Source: DATCHW01 sp036508135 (GTDB lineage Bacteria > Bacteroidota > Ignavibacteria > Tepidaquicellales > Tepidaquicellaceae). Taken from it: a DNA stretch of 64,000 nt. Numbering within the stretch: position 1 is the first letter of the stretch; each line of letters begins with the position of its first letter. Below the pieces are notes generated by a model that saw nothing but the letters and a program-made list of their open reading frames with translations, was not told the DNA's origin and ran no database searches. Of this stretch, positions 9,434 through 18,456 are shown one piece after another. The stretch spans positions 1-64,000 of the forward strand of contig DATCHW010000221.1 of the NCBI GenBank assembly GCA_036508135.1. Reading direction: 5' to 3'. Made by a program: the position numbers and the translations under genes.

Positions 9434-9793
9434 ATGTTAAAAATGAAAAATCTTATTTTATTTCTGATTGTAGTTTTCACATTCTTAATTTCTAATGTGA
9501 AAGCTCAGGATCAGATATCTTCAAAAGATGCAAAGGATTACATCGGACAAACATTACAAGTCAAAGGATTGGTGGCAGCCATTTTCACATCGGACAAAGG
9601 AAATGTATTCATAAACTTTGACGAGAAATCTCCGAAGCAAACTTTCACGGTAGCTGTTTTCGCTGGGAAAGATATTGACATTAGTAAAATAATTGAAGGT
9701 TGCACTTTAACCGTCTATGGAGAGATAAAGGAATATAAAGGCAAACCGGAAATTGTAATTGATACAAATGAACAGATAATAAGTATCGAGTGA
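9434..9793 (+). CDS. Small exported protein with OB-fold-like domain
   Basis: A 119-aa protein with a cleavable signal peptide (cleavage likely after KAQ). The mature part (KDAKDYIGQTLQVKGLV...) has the alternating beta pattern of small periplasmic OB-fold domains that are otherwise nucleic-acid-binding-like. No catalytic motif is visible and the function is unknown. A second ATG at 9443 is an alternative start. It follows sdhB by 57 nt and is closed by the terminator at 9845-9879. Confidence 0.7.
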   Translation: MLKMKNLILFLIVVFTFLISNVKAQDQISSKDAKDYIGQTLQVKGLVAAIFTSDKGNVFINFDEKSPKQTFTVAVFAGKDIDISKIIEGCTLTVYGEIKEYKGKPEIVIDTNEQIISIE

Positions 9794-9844
9794 ATTCCGG
9801 TATAATTCCGGTTTCTGATTTCAATCGAAAAACAGTTCAATAAA

Positions 9845-9879
9845 AAAAGCCCTTTCTAATTTTTAGAAAGGGCTTTTGC
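9845..9879. terminator. Bidirectional intrinsic terminator
   Basis: Stem GCCCTTTCTAA/TTAGAAAGGGC with a short T loop, A-tract on the left and T-tract on the right. It lies between the convergent OB-fold gene and the secreted protease gene and can serve both strands. Confidence 0.85.
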
Positions 9880-9896
9880 ATTAATAACGTTTCTTT

Positions 9897-12725
9897 TTAT
9901 TTCAGTAATATCATTTTCTTGATGCTTACAAAATCATTTGACGCTAATTTATAGAAATATACTCCGCTGGATAAATTTGTACCGTCAAAATCTACGATAT
10001 ATTTCCCGGGAGTTTTCATTTCGTTAATAATAGTTTGTACTTCACGTCCCAGCGCATCGTAAATCTTAATCGTAACCAATCCCTGTTTCGGTATGGAATA
10101 ATTTATTCTCGTTACCGGATTGAAAGGATTCGGATAGTTTTGTGATAGTGAATATACCGATGGGATTAAATTTTCATCCCCGGTTACAGAAGTAATTATT
10201 TGAGTAATTGTACCCGGACCATAAATTGAATCCTTCCAGTTCCCTAATGCAGTTGAACTGCTGTATGTAGTATTAATTACATAATATGTAACATTTGCGA
10301 CTAAATTAATATCATTTATGGCTGAACGCGCTAAAGAGCCCGTAAACTCAGGCATCCACGTTCCGGTCGTATCGTCATTTGCACCTATTGCATTTGTAAG
10401 AGGTGAAGTTCTTACAAAATTATTTTGATATAATACCAGGAAATTATCATAACTGGCGCCTGAATATATAGAATATTGTCCTGTATTAGAAACTTTAAAT
10501 GAAGTTTTTTTATAATATGTGGTATAACTTGACAAAGCTGTCGGTGGTGTATTCGATTCATCGTAATTTGCATCAGGTCTGTTAAAAGTAGAATCAGCAG
10601 TTACGAGATTTCCGGAAAATACTAAACTTGAGAATAATGCTCTTCTTAATGTTATTTGTCTGTCCGGAACAGTGGAGTTCAAAGAGTCAGAAGCTGTAAA
10701 TGCCCTTACTCTCCAATATCCTGTAATTGAATCTCCAAGTCCTACCCCAAGACCTGCCAGATATGTATCAAGTTGTCCGATTGTCAATGTCAACACAGTA
10801 TCGAAACCTCCGTTATTGGAAGCCAATCGTATTGTTGCAGGGTCAGAAAAACTTCCGCCGGTTTTATACAACCATTTATATGTAGCACCGCCATTACCCG
10901 ATTTTCTCCAGTTAAAACTCACGGGAGTCGGTGATCCTCCGATAGTTGTGATTGTTATACCGCTTGCCGGTGAAGAAAGATTAAAAGCAGATAAAGTTGG
11001 TAGAGAACGTGAAAATGTTATAGTCCTCGGACCATTTGCAGCTTTTAATGAATCATTTGCAGGAGGATTATTCCTGAATGCCCATGCATCCCAGCTTCCG
11101 CTGATTGAACCACCCTGTGCGACACCTAAACCTGCTAAATATGTATCAAGCTGACCGAGTGTAAAGTTTAGAGGTCTTTGTGAAGATGGAATAGTTAACA
11201 ATCTCGCCGGAAGAGATGTTCCGAAAATCCATTTATAAGACGCAGCAGCACTCGCAGTATCCCAATCGAATGTAACAGGTGTTGTAGAACCTGCAATCGA
11301 AGTGATAGTAACTCCTGGTGACGGAACTTGGAGGTTAAATGCATTCAGAGGTCCTGAATTAGGATCGAAACCGCCAATTTGAATAATCCCTGTATTGGCA
11401 GAGTCAAGCCAGTCTTTCAGTCTTGTTGCTGCCGTTGTCCCGTGTGCCCAGGATTGACAAAATTTACCATAATAGTCCCATTTGTCTGTCGCTGTGCAGG
11501 ATGAAGGTCCACCGTGCAATTGACCAACGACTCGTTTATTCTGGTCAAATATCGGCGAACCCGAAGAACCGCCTTCTGTAATCGGGGTTAGACCAGTAGA
11601 AGGAAGAACAGCCCAGTTTGTATGCCAATGTGAACTATCGCCGGGATCTGTATCCCATCCCGCGGATGTAAATGGCGTTGTAACAAAAGAAATTTTCTTT
11701 ACATCTCCACTCGGATGGTGAATTCCGAATCCTGATGTCGGTGGAACGTTAGATTTCGTCCATCCTGAATAATAAACATTATATGATGTAGGAGGTTTGC
11801 TCGATAATCTCAATAAGCAGAAATCTGAAAAGTCATTTTTTGCACATAATGTCGTTCCGGATATTGTCATATTAGTCGGACCGTCACCTCCCGGATTAGG
11901 ACATGTAGGGGCTTGATAATTGAACATAATTATCCAGGTTGCGGAACTTGCATCCCAGCAGTGATTTGCAGTAAGCATAAAAGGTGTTCCGTCATATCGT
12001 GCGTTATTCAGCATCGAACCCGAGCAGAATCTTGAATTAGATGAAGTCAACAGTATGACCGCGGAACGAATCTGGTCTCTGTATGGGTCGCCTTCTGAAC
12101 AAATTACGTTCCGGTTACAGGCACCTGAATTACCATAACTTTTATTCTTTAAAAAATTAAATATATTTTTATAAGCGTGAACAACTGTTGAAATATTTAT
12201 TTTCGGCTGTTCGGTCACATAAGAAGGTGCATTATATTCAAGGACGATTTCTTCACCATAAACGGGGGACGTGGAAAATAATCCGTTTGGAGAATTATTT
12301 GCTTCTGTAAAAGCACCTATTACAGAACTTCTATCTTTGTTATAAACAAAAAAAGTCGCTCTTTTTGGCATATAAAATCTGTCAAATATCAGGTTAATAG
12401 ATATTGCGCCGGGTGATTTTATGGATACACGCCAGACTCTTGAACCGTTTGGTAAAATCTCGGTTGTTCCGGAATTTGTATATCCGAAATTAACATTCAT
12501 AGGCTTGCCAAATCTCGGCGGAATGTCCTTGAATTGAGATTCAAATTTATCTTCGTTCAACAAAGCATTTACATCGACCGCCGGCATTTCCTTCGCCGGG
12601 ATGTTATTGCTTAGAATATAACTTCCGCTCAGTGGTTTTATATCAACACTTATCTGAGCTTGTGATAATTTTGCAAAGGAGAAAAGAATTACAAAAAGGA
12701 TTAAGGATTTTGTAAAGAGTTTCAT
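9897..12725 (-). CDS. Secreted trypsin-like serine protease with T9SS sorting domain
   Basis: A 942-aa multidomain exported protease. After a signal peptide and propeptide-like region (to about residue 200), a lysyl-endopeptidase-type chymotrypsin-fold domain shows the triad: His in LTANHCWD, Asp in NDFSDFCLL, Ser in EGGSSGSPIFD. Two tandem beta-sandwich repeats follow (about 465-560 and 580-690; both with FNL..P..G and TLGQLDTYLAGLG or similar), SusE-like in appearance. The C-terminal 80 residues (SQNYPNPFNP ... GREVQ ... SGVYFYKL) are a T9SS type A sorting domain, so the protein should cross the outer membrane via T9SS. Confidence 0.9.
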   Translation of the reverse strand: MKLFTKSLILFVILFSFAKLSQAQISVDIKPLSGSYILSNNIPAKEMPAVDVNALLNEDKFESQFKDIPPRFGKPMNVNFGYTNSGTTEILPNGSRVWRVSIKSPGAISINLIFDRFYMPKRATFFVYNKDRSSVIGAFTEANNSPNGLFSTSPVYGEEIVLEYNAPSYVTEQPKINISTVVHAYKNIFNFLKNKSYGNSGACNRNVICSEGDPYRDQIRSAVILLTSSNSRFCSGSMLNNARYDGTPFMLTANHCWDASSATWIIMFNYQAPTCPNPGGDGPTNMTISGTTLCAKNDFSDFCLLRLSSKPPTSYNVYYSGWTKSNVPPTSGFGIHHPSGDVKKISFVTTPFTSAGWDTDPGDSSHWHTNWAVLPSTGLTPITEGGSSGSPIFDQNKRVVGQLHGGPSSCTATDKWDYYGKFCQSWAHGTTAATRLKDWLDSANTGIIQIGGFDPNSGPLNAFNLQVPSPGVTITSIAGSTTPVTFDWDTASAAASYKWIFGTSLPARLLTIPSSQRPLNFTLGQLDTYLAGLGVAQGGSISGSWDAWAFRNNPPANDSLKAANGPRTITFSRSLPTLSAFNLSSPASGITITTIGGSPTPVSFNWRKSGNGGATYKWLYKTGGSFSDPATIRLASNNGGFDTVLTLTIGQLDTYLAGLGVGLGDSITGYWRVRAFTASDSLNSTVPDRQITLRRALFSSLVFSGNLVTADSTFNRPDANYDESNTPPTALSSYTTYYKKTSFKVSNTGQYSIYSGASYDNFLVLYQNNFVRTSPLTNAIGANDDTTGTWMPEFTGSLARSAINDINLVANVTYYVINTTYSSSTALGNWKDSIYGPGTITQIITSVTGDENLIPSVYSLSQNYPNPFNPVTRINYSIPKQGLVTIKIYDALGREVQTIINEMKTPGKYIVDFDGTNLSSGVYFYKLASNDFVSIKKMILLK

Positions 12726-12885
12726 AGATATTTAGATTTTTGATTTAATAATACTTCGATTATTTTATCAATTAAACTAACAAGAATGTTAAACAAATTC
12801 AATATCTTAAACAATTTTTTCCAATTTTCTTTTCCCCACCTCCCAAAACAATGACTCAATTTATATAACCCGGATTATCTTATCT

Positions 12886-13851
12886 TTACTCTGTTTTTTT
12901 CTTTGCTTTTATAACTTTTAAGAAATAATCATAAGTTAATTTCAGCCCCTCTAAACGGGAAAATTTTGGTTCCCAGCCTAAAATTTGTTTTGCTTTAGAA
13001 ATATCCGGCTGCCTCACTTTAGGGTCATCTTCCGTTAAAGGCTTATAAATGATTTTTTGGATTGCTCCCGTAATTTTGATAATTTCTTTTGCGAAATCAT
13101 TTAAAGAAATTTCATCAGGATTCCCTATGTTCACGGGATAATTATAATCACTCATCAGAAGTCTGTAAATACCTTCAATCATATCATCAACGTAGCAAAA
13201 AGACCTCGTCTGTGTTCCATCGCCGAATACAGTCAGGTCCTCGCCTCGCAATGCCTGCACGAAGAAAGTAGGCAGCGCCCTTCCGTCATTTAACCTCATC
13301 CGTGGTCCGAAAGTATTAAAAATACGTGCAATCCGTGTATCAAGGTTATGATATCTGTGATAAGCCATAGTTAATGCTTCCATAAATCTTTTTGCTTCAT
13401 CATATACACCCCTTGGACCGATTGGGTTTACATTTCCCCAGTACTCTTCATTCTGAGGATGGATAAGAGGATCACCATAAATTTCTGAAATCGAGGCAAT
13501 TAAAAATCTTGATTTCTTTTCCTTTGCCAGTCCAAGCAGATTGTGCGTGCCGAGAGAACCGACTTTTAAGGTCTGAATTGGGATTTTCAGATAGTCAATC
13601 GGGCTTGCGGGGGAGGCAAAGTGTAAAATATAGTGGAGTTTGCCCGGAATATGTACAAATTTTGTTACGTCGTAAAAATAGAACTCAAAATTCTTATCCT
13701 GAAATAAGTGCTCTATATTAGTCAGAGAACCCGTGATAAGGTTATCCATCCCTATTACATAGTGTCCTTCTTTGATGAATCTATCGCAGAGGTGGGAACC
13801 GATAAAACCCGCTGCACCTGTAATTAATACTCTTTTTTGTTTTGTTTCCAT
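12886..13851 (-). CDS. SDR NAD-sugar epimerase, UDP-glucuronate decarboxylase type
   Basis: A 321-aa extended short-chain dehydrogenase. GAAGFIGSHLCD is the NAD-binding glycine motif, and YDEAKR supplies the catalytic Tyr and Lys. HFASPASP, IFNTFGPRM, DGTQTRSFCYVDD and NIGNPDE match UDP-glucuronate decarboxylase (UDP-xylose synthase), which converts UDP-glucuronate to UDP-xylose for surface glycans. No other sugar genes are adjacent. A related UDP-sugar epimerase activity cannot be excluded. Confidence 0.88.
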   Translation of the reverse strand: METKQKRVLITGAAGFIGSHLCDRFIKEGHYVIGMDNLITGSLTNIEHLFQDKNFEFYFYDVTKFVHIPGKLHYILHFASPASPIDYLKIPIQTLKVGSLGTHNLLGLAKEKKSRFLIASISEIYGDPLIHPQNEEYWGNVNPIGPRGVYDEAKRFMEALTMAYHRYHNLDTRIARIFNTFGPRMRLNDGRALPTFFVQALRGEDLTVFGDGTQTRSFCYVDDMIEGIYRLLMSDYNYPVNIGNPDEISLNDFAKEIIKITGAIQKIIYKPLTEDDPKVRQPDISKAKQILGWEPKFSRLEGLKLTYDYFLKVIKAKKKTE

Positions 13852-14462
13852 TCAAATAATTTTATGAATTTACATAATTATAAAAAAATTATCAGGGTCA
13901 AAAGAAATAAATCATTTGATGTTAATGCTCAATAAAATGTGTAAATGAAAACAAATAATATTTAAAAACAATATCCCCCCTTTACTAAAGGGGGGTTTGG
14001 GGGTTTAGAAGTACATAATAGAAATTGAAACACTATTTAAAACGAAATCATCATTTTTTCTCTTTTATAAGAAAAGTTAATAATTATTGCTTTGGGTATT
14101 GCAAATTTAATTTCTTGTTATTATATTAACCCCCAGAGGGGGTAAAAACCTCCTGAGTTCATTCAAATAAAAAAACACCCCCGGGTCTCCCCGGAGGTGC
14201 AGATTTGCCGGAATACGTTTCTTGTTAATATAATGGGGCAATTAAGCCCATTAATCAAGACGTCTTTGCAGCAAACAAAATTAAAAAAAGAAGATGTCTT
14301 TTGCAAGCATAAAGTATTCAGTACCTATGGTTTCTCTGGAACTATTTCTTTTTTGTTATGTTTAATTATTTGAGATGAATTTAAAATTTCAATTAATTTT
14401 AGTTGATATTTAAAAATAAAATGTTATATTATTTCTTAATTTATTATAAAGGAAAAATTAAA
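13852..14462. other. 610-bp gene-free region with G/C-rich hairpins
   Basis: Contains a strong palindrome CCCCCCTTT-ACT-AAAGGGGGG (13975-13995) followed by a G-rich run, a second palindrome ACCCCCAGAGGGGGT (14129-14143), and from 14176 a terminator-like hairpin reading leftward. To the right of it are further inverted repeats (see the next entry). No convincing coding region is present. Confidence 0.6.
14164..14345 (-). ncRNA. Candidate leftward structured RNA with its own terminator
   Basis: On the minus strand, stem 14199-14191/14184-14176 (CACCTCCGG pairing with CCGGGGGTG, one mismatch) is followed directly by seven T's, an intrinsic terminator without an upstream gene on that strand. Upstream of it on the same strand is a hairpin TAATGGGC/GCCCCATTA (about 14232-14254) and a repeated pair of GTCTT-TGCA motifs. 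This suggests a short independent transcript of about 150-180 nt. I could not match it to 6S, tmRNA, SRP or RNase P RNA. Confidence 0.35.
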
Positions 14463-15680
14463 ATGTTTACAAAACATTTTACGCTGAAGTTATTGTTCAT
14501 TTTGATCCCCGGATTGATTTTGTTCAGCAATTTGTCATTCGGGCAGGAAAATGAATCCAATAATAATGATACAATTTCTTTACGTACGATGCATAATGAA
14601 CTCGACACCGCAGGTGAATGGATAAAAGTAACCAAAGATCAGGTAGATTCCGATGAAATAACAGATTCTGAAGATCAGGGATATGTTGATCCGGACGTGA
14701 ATTACGAATATGTATGGCGTCCTCATTATACGGTACTATACTCCGACTGGAATCCTTACGAAAATGGACGCTGGGTGTGGACTTACGAATATGGATGGAC
14801 GTGGGTATCATATTATTCCTGGGGCTGGCTAAATTATCACTACGGCAGATGGTGGTATTCACCCGTTTGGGGTTGGGTATGGTCACCCGGGCGTGTCTGG
14901 GCACCTTGCTGGGTATCGTGGTACTGGGATAGAGGTTATGTCGGGTGGCATCCTATATCACCCAGAAGACGCTGGCATTGGAATAATGGCCGTGTCATAA
15001 CCAGGACAATAATACCTCACGAGAAAAAACTGCATAAATGGACTTTCGTTAAGGAAAAAGATTTTACTAAAGAAATCAAGAAAACGAAATATGCTGACGT
15101 AACAAAGGACGCGGAATTTTTAAACAATACAAAATATGCGAATACTAAAAATTTCGAAAAAGGACCTGATGTGAAAGAACTTGAATTGAAAACAAATGAA
15201 AAAATCCCGGTCAAAAAAGTGAAATTCACAGATGACCAGAATAAAACTGTGACCAGGGAAAATAATTCTTTCAATGAAAAGAAAACTAAAAAAGTTAATA
15301 CTACAGAGACCAAAGGAACAAAGAATACGAATACCAAAGGAACAAAAAATACGAATACAGAAACCAAGAATTCAAATAGCGAAACCAAGAAAACGAAATC
15401 TGAGACGAAGAAAGATCCCGGCGTGAAAAATAATTCCGGTAATAGCCGGAAAAGTGATAATAGTACAGGAAGAAAAACCGAAAGTACAACGAAAACAAAA
15501 TCAGATCGCTCAGGAAATACCGGTAACACCGGACACAACGGAAATAACGGTAACAGTAGTAATAAGGGAAATACAGGAAATAATGGTAATAAAGGCAATA
15601 CGGGAAGAACGAATGATTCCGGTTCGCATAACAGCAATAATGGTTCTAAAGGAAATTCAGACAGAGGTAATAAAAAATAA
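14463..15680 (+). CDS. Exported DUF6600-like aromatic-rich protein with low-complexity tail
   Basis: The start at 14463 is chosen over the upstream in-frame ATG 14403 because an AAGGA site precedes it and a signal peptide begins directly (MFTKHFTLK ... LSFG). Residues about 60-180 are extraordinarily rich in Trp/Tyr/Gly (WRPHY, GRWVWTYEYGWTWV, GWVWSPGRVWAP), the pattern of DUF6600 proteins. The last 180 residues are a Lys/Thr/Asn/Gly/Ser tract with degenerate repeats (GTKNTNTK; GNNGN). Probably an envelope protein; no function is known. Confidence 0.8.
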   Translation: MFTKHFTLKLLFILIPGLILFSNLSFGQENESNNNDTISLRTMHNELDTAGEWIKVTKDQVDSDEITDSEDQGYVDPDVNYEYVWRPHYTVLYSDWNPYENGRWVWTYEYGWTWVSYYSWGWLNYHYGRWWYSPVWGWVWSPGRVWAPCWVSWYWDRGYVGWHPISPRRRWHWNNGRVITRTIIPHEKKLHKWTFVKEKDFTKEIKKTKYADVTKDAEFLNNTKYANTKNFEKGPDVKELELKTNEKIPVKKVKFTDDQNKTVTRENNSFNEKKTKKVNTTETKGTKNTNTKGTKNTNTETKNSNSETKKTKSETKKDPGVKNNSGNSRKSDNSTGRKTESTTKTKSDRSGNTGNTGHNGNNGNSSNKGNTGNNGNKGNTGRTNDSGSHNSNNGSKGNSDRGNKK

Positions 15681-15709
15681 AGGACCTGATGTTGTTTTAA
15701 TTATTAATT

Positions 15710-15742
15710 GCCCCGTTCAATGATTGAATGGGGCTTTTTTTT
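15710..15742 (+). terminator. Intrinsic terminator
   Basis: GCCCCGTTCAA/TTGAATGGGGC stem (15710-15734) with a TGA loop and an eight-base T-tract. It ends the transcript of the DUF6600-like gene. Confidence 0.9.
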
Positions 15743-15790
15743 GTCAGAAAAAATTTCATCTTTTAAAAAGATAAAATCTTTAAGAGTATT

Positions 15791-16576
15791 CTAAAAAATT
15801 TCTTTGAAGAAGTTTTTCATATCTTCCCATGAAGCTTTGTCTGCTTTCTCATTGTATGCGGCTCCTTTGCTCGCATCGTTTCCCGAATTAGGATTTGTAA
15901 AACTGTGTACCGCTCCTTCGTAAGAAATAAATTTATAGTTTACTCCTGCATTATTCATTTCATCTTCAAATGCTTTCACCTGTTCAGGCGGAACGTTTGG
16001 ATCAGCGCCGCCGTGGCATATCAATATTCTTGCTTTTATGTTCTTTGCATCTTCCGGAGTAGGGGTGTCAAGGTTTCCATGAAAACTTACGATACCTTGT
16101 ATGTCAGCCCCGCTTCTTCCAAGTTCCAATACAGTAGTTCCGCCAAAACAATATCCTATCGCAGCAATTTTTCCGGAATTTACAAGCTTTTGCTTTTTCA
16201 TTTCTTCAAGAGCTGCATTCACCCTGCTTCTCATAAGATTTCTGTTGCTTTTATAAAGTGTAGCCTGATTGCCTGCTTCCTCATAATTGCCCGGTCTTAT
16301 TCCCTTGCCATATATATCAGCGGCAAATGCAAAGTAACCGAGTTTTGCAAGCATCTCACAGCGCATCTTTGAATAATCGTTCAAACCCATCCATTCATGA
16401 ACTACAAGCACTCCCGGACGTATATCAGAAATGGATTCATCATAAGCAATATAACCTTCAAGCGTTACATCACCGTCTTTATATTCAATTGTTTCCGTAT
16501 GTATTTGTGACATTAATTTTTGTGATAAAAAAATTAGTGAAAATAGTGTGATAATTATTAATTTTTTCATATTCAT
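15791..16576 (-). CDS. Exported dienelactone hydrolase family protein
   Basis: A 261-aa alpha/beta hydrolase with a signal peptide (MNMKKLIIITLFSLIFLSQ). The nucleophile motif GYCFGG carries cysteine instead of serine, as in dienelactone hydrolases; HGGADPNVPP supplies the aspartate and GAVHSF the histidine. It likely hydrolyses small ester or lactone substrates in the periplasm; the substrate is unknown. The second ATG (six bases in) is an equally good start. Confidence 0.88.
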   Translation of the reverse strand: MNMKKLIIITLFSLIFLSQKLMSQIHTETIEYKDGDVTLEGYIAYDESISDIRPGVLVVHEWMGLNDYSKMRCEMLAKLGYFAFAADIYGKGIRPGNYEEAGNQATLYKSNRNLMRSRVNAALEEMKKQKLVNSGKIAAIGYCFGGTTVLELGRSGADIQGIVSFHGNLDTPTPEDAKNIKARILICHGGADPNVPPEQVKAFEDEMNNAGVNYKFISYEGAVHSFTNPNSGNDASKGAAYNEKADKASWEDMKNFFKEIF

Positions 16577-16619
16577 TCCTTTCCATTATAGAACGAATAT
16601 CATCAACTAATAAGTTCCA

Positions 16620-16805
16620 TATTGTCCCAAATAAAACTTTTAAAGTTATTATTGAGATTACATACCCTCCCCATTCAAGTCGAAGAGTACCGACTCGTCA
16701 GGATGAGAGACACTGGGGTGAAGTGTAAATCAATTACAGCATTTATCAGATATATTTATCCCCCTCCCCATTCAAGGGGAGGGGCAGGGGTGGGGTGTAA
16801 ATCAA
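16620..16805. repeat. Dispersed CCCTCCCCATTCAAG repeat, two tandem copies
   Basis: Copy one (about 16628-16740) begins AAATAAAACTTTT and contains CCCTCCCCATTCAAG, then diverges into a stretch ending GGGGTGAAGTGTAAATCAA. Copy two (about 16758-16805) has CCCCTCCCCATTCAAGGGG-AGGGG and ends GGGGTGGGGTGTAAATCAAG. A third copy occurs at 18205-18290. The palindromic C/G core forms a strong hairpin. It fills much of the 385-base gap between the hydrolase and metallophosphoesterase genes; the rest shows nothing. Confidence 0.75.
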
Positions 16806-16961
16806 GAATTATAATGAATTCCAAATAATCATTTACTTTTTTGTAAAATAAGAGGTTGATTTTTATTTCCGCAAAATCTTTTTAAACAGTATGATTTTTA
16901 TTAATTTTTCTAAGTCCTAATTTATTTTGGATAGCAATGAATAAGTTAATTTTAAATTAGT

Positions 16962-18119
16962 TTACTCTTCAAACTTCAATTTTATATTAACTATTTCGGG
17001 TCGGTTTCCCAATCTGATGGGCGGTCCCCATGTCCCGGCACCTGCGGATACAAAGAAATGTGTATTTCCTTTTTTAAGATAACCCCGGCTGATTTCATAA
17101 ATCTTTTGTGTTATATAATTGAAGGGCCATAACTGTCCGTGATGCGTATGTCCGGATAAATGCAAGTCAGCACCCGACTGTACCACCTCGTCAAATTCAA
17201 ACGGCTGATGATTCATAACGAGCACGGGAAGATTTTTATCTATACCCGCCATCAGTTCTTCAAGGGATTTTCTCTGTACTCCTGTAAAGCTTCTTTTAGA
17301 TCTGTCTTCTCTCCCGATAATATAAAAAGAATTATCAATTTTAATGGAAGTATCTCTCAGCATAATCACATTATGCTCCATTAGATATTTTATAGCATTA
17401 TCCGCACCTCCGATATATTCGTGGTTGCCGGTTATTCCAAAAACTCCGTATTTCGATTTTATATTTTTTAAAGTTTCACCAAGATTATGCCTTATCACCG
17501 GCTGTATGTCTTCGTCAACGATGTCTCCTGCGAGTAAAACAATATCAGAATTCAATTCGTTTATTTTTTCCACTATCGAATTGAATCTATCTGCTCCGAT
17601 AATAGTACCGAGATGAATATCAGATACCATCGCAATATTAAGTTCTTTTAAATGCCCGGCTTTTTTCTGAATGCTTAATTCAAGTTTGTTGATGACAGGA
17701 TTTCTTGCATTAATATATCCTAATGAAACAGTTAAGGAAATTATCAAAACTGAAAACAGAAAGACAATTAATTTCAAATCTGAATAATTTGCAGATCCGT
17801 TTTCAGGAAGAAAATGCGCGAAAATATTTATCAGTCTTAAGATATCAATTAATAATACTAAAAATAAAAAATAGACCATAGCGGCAAGCCAGAATGAACC
17901 TGCCCAGGTCAAAGCATCACTCAAAAATGACATCCAGTATCTCTCGAGTATCCTGCCTGAAAGATAAGACAATGACAACACTAAAAATATTACAAGATAA
18001 TAACTCCGTAAATACGATGACTGCGGAATTGCATGCCATCCCCGTATAAAAATATAAAAATTTACTAATCCGTAGATAGTAAGAACTATTGCAAAAAATA
18101 TTAAGAATGATGATTTCAT
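16962..18119 (-). CDS. Membrane-anchored metallophosphoesterase, YkuE/YaeI-like
   Basis: A 385-aa protein with three to four N-terminal transmembrane helices (within residues 1-150) and a calcineurin-like phosphoesterase domain (about 160-385). The metal-binding motifs appear in order: SDIHLG, GDIVDE, GNHEY, NHQPF and GHTHHGQ. Members include phosphodiesterases and UDP-diacylglucosamine hydrolase-like enzymes acting at the membrane; the specific substrate is not deducible. Confidence 0.9.
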   Translation of the reverse strand: MKSSFLIFFAIVLTIYGLVNFYIFIRGWHAIPQSSYLRSYYLVIFLVLSLSYLSGRILERYWMSFLSDALTWAGSFWLAAMVYFLFLVLLIDILRLINIFAHFLPENGSANYSDLKLIVFLFSVLIISLTVSLGYINARNPVINKLELSIQKKAGHLKELNIAMVSDIHLGTIIGADRFNSIVEKINELNSDIVLLAGDIVDEDIQPVIRHNLGETLKNIKSKYGVFGITGNHEYIGGADNAIKYLMEHNVIMLRDTSIKIDNSFYIIGREDRSKRSFTGVQRKSLEELMAGIDKNLPVLVMNHQPFEFDEVVQSGADLHLSGHTHHGQLWPFNYITQKIYEISRGYLKKGNTHFFVSAGAGTWGPPIRLGNRPEIVNIKLKFEE

Positions 18120-18204
18120 ATTTTTGATAACTGTTATGCAAGTTTATAAATTTCAAATGAAAATTCTATACAAATAATTAAAATATAATAAACTGTATTG
18201 CACA

Positions 18205-18290
18205 TCTATCCGAAATAAAACTTTTGAAAATTATTGTTGACATTACATTCCCTCCCCATTCAAGGGGAGGGATTAAGGGTGGGGTGGAAA
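18205..18290. repeat. Third copy of the CCCTCCCCATTCAAG repeat
   Basis: Shares about 85 bp with the copy at 16620-16740, from AAATAAAACTTTT through CCCTCCCCATTCAAGGGG and GGGTGGGGTGG. It lies in the 337-base spacer between the divergent metallophosphoesterase and P-II-like genes; the rest of that spacer shows only A/T-rich sequence and a short GGCTTTAGCC palindrome near 18309. Confidence 0.75.
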
Positions 18291-18456
18291 ATAAAATTTT
18301 AAAGAATTCGGCTTTAGCCACAGACGAAATAAATATCTGCGTAAAAGTTAAATATTAAATTTAGACAGATGTGAATTAACTGTATTATTAACAAAATGTA
18401 AATTATATTTGTAAAAAATTCATTCTGACTTATTCAACATTTATTTATAATTTATT

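Noticed and set aside
10672..11154. 160-codon plus-strand frame inside the protease gene
   Set aside because: Antisense shadow of the two beta-sandwich repeats, which themselves are clearly coding on the minus strand.
15017..15637. 206-codon open frame on the minus strand within the DUF6600-like gene
   Set aside because: It is the reverse reading of the A-rich low-complexity tail, gives a Phe/Leu/Val/Ser-only product, and has no signal or motif.
16685..16720. Hammerhead-type ribozyme core in the GACTCGTCAGGATGAG stretch
   Set aside because: The order and spacing of the CTGATGA and GAAA core boxes do not fit; the stretch is part of a diverged dispersed repeat.
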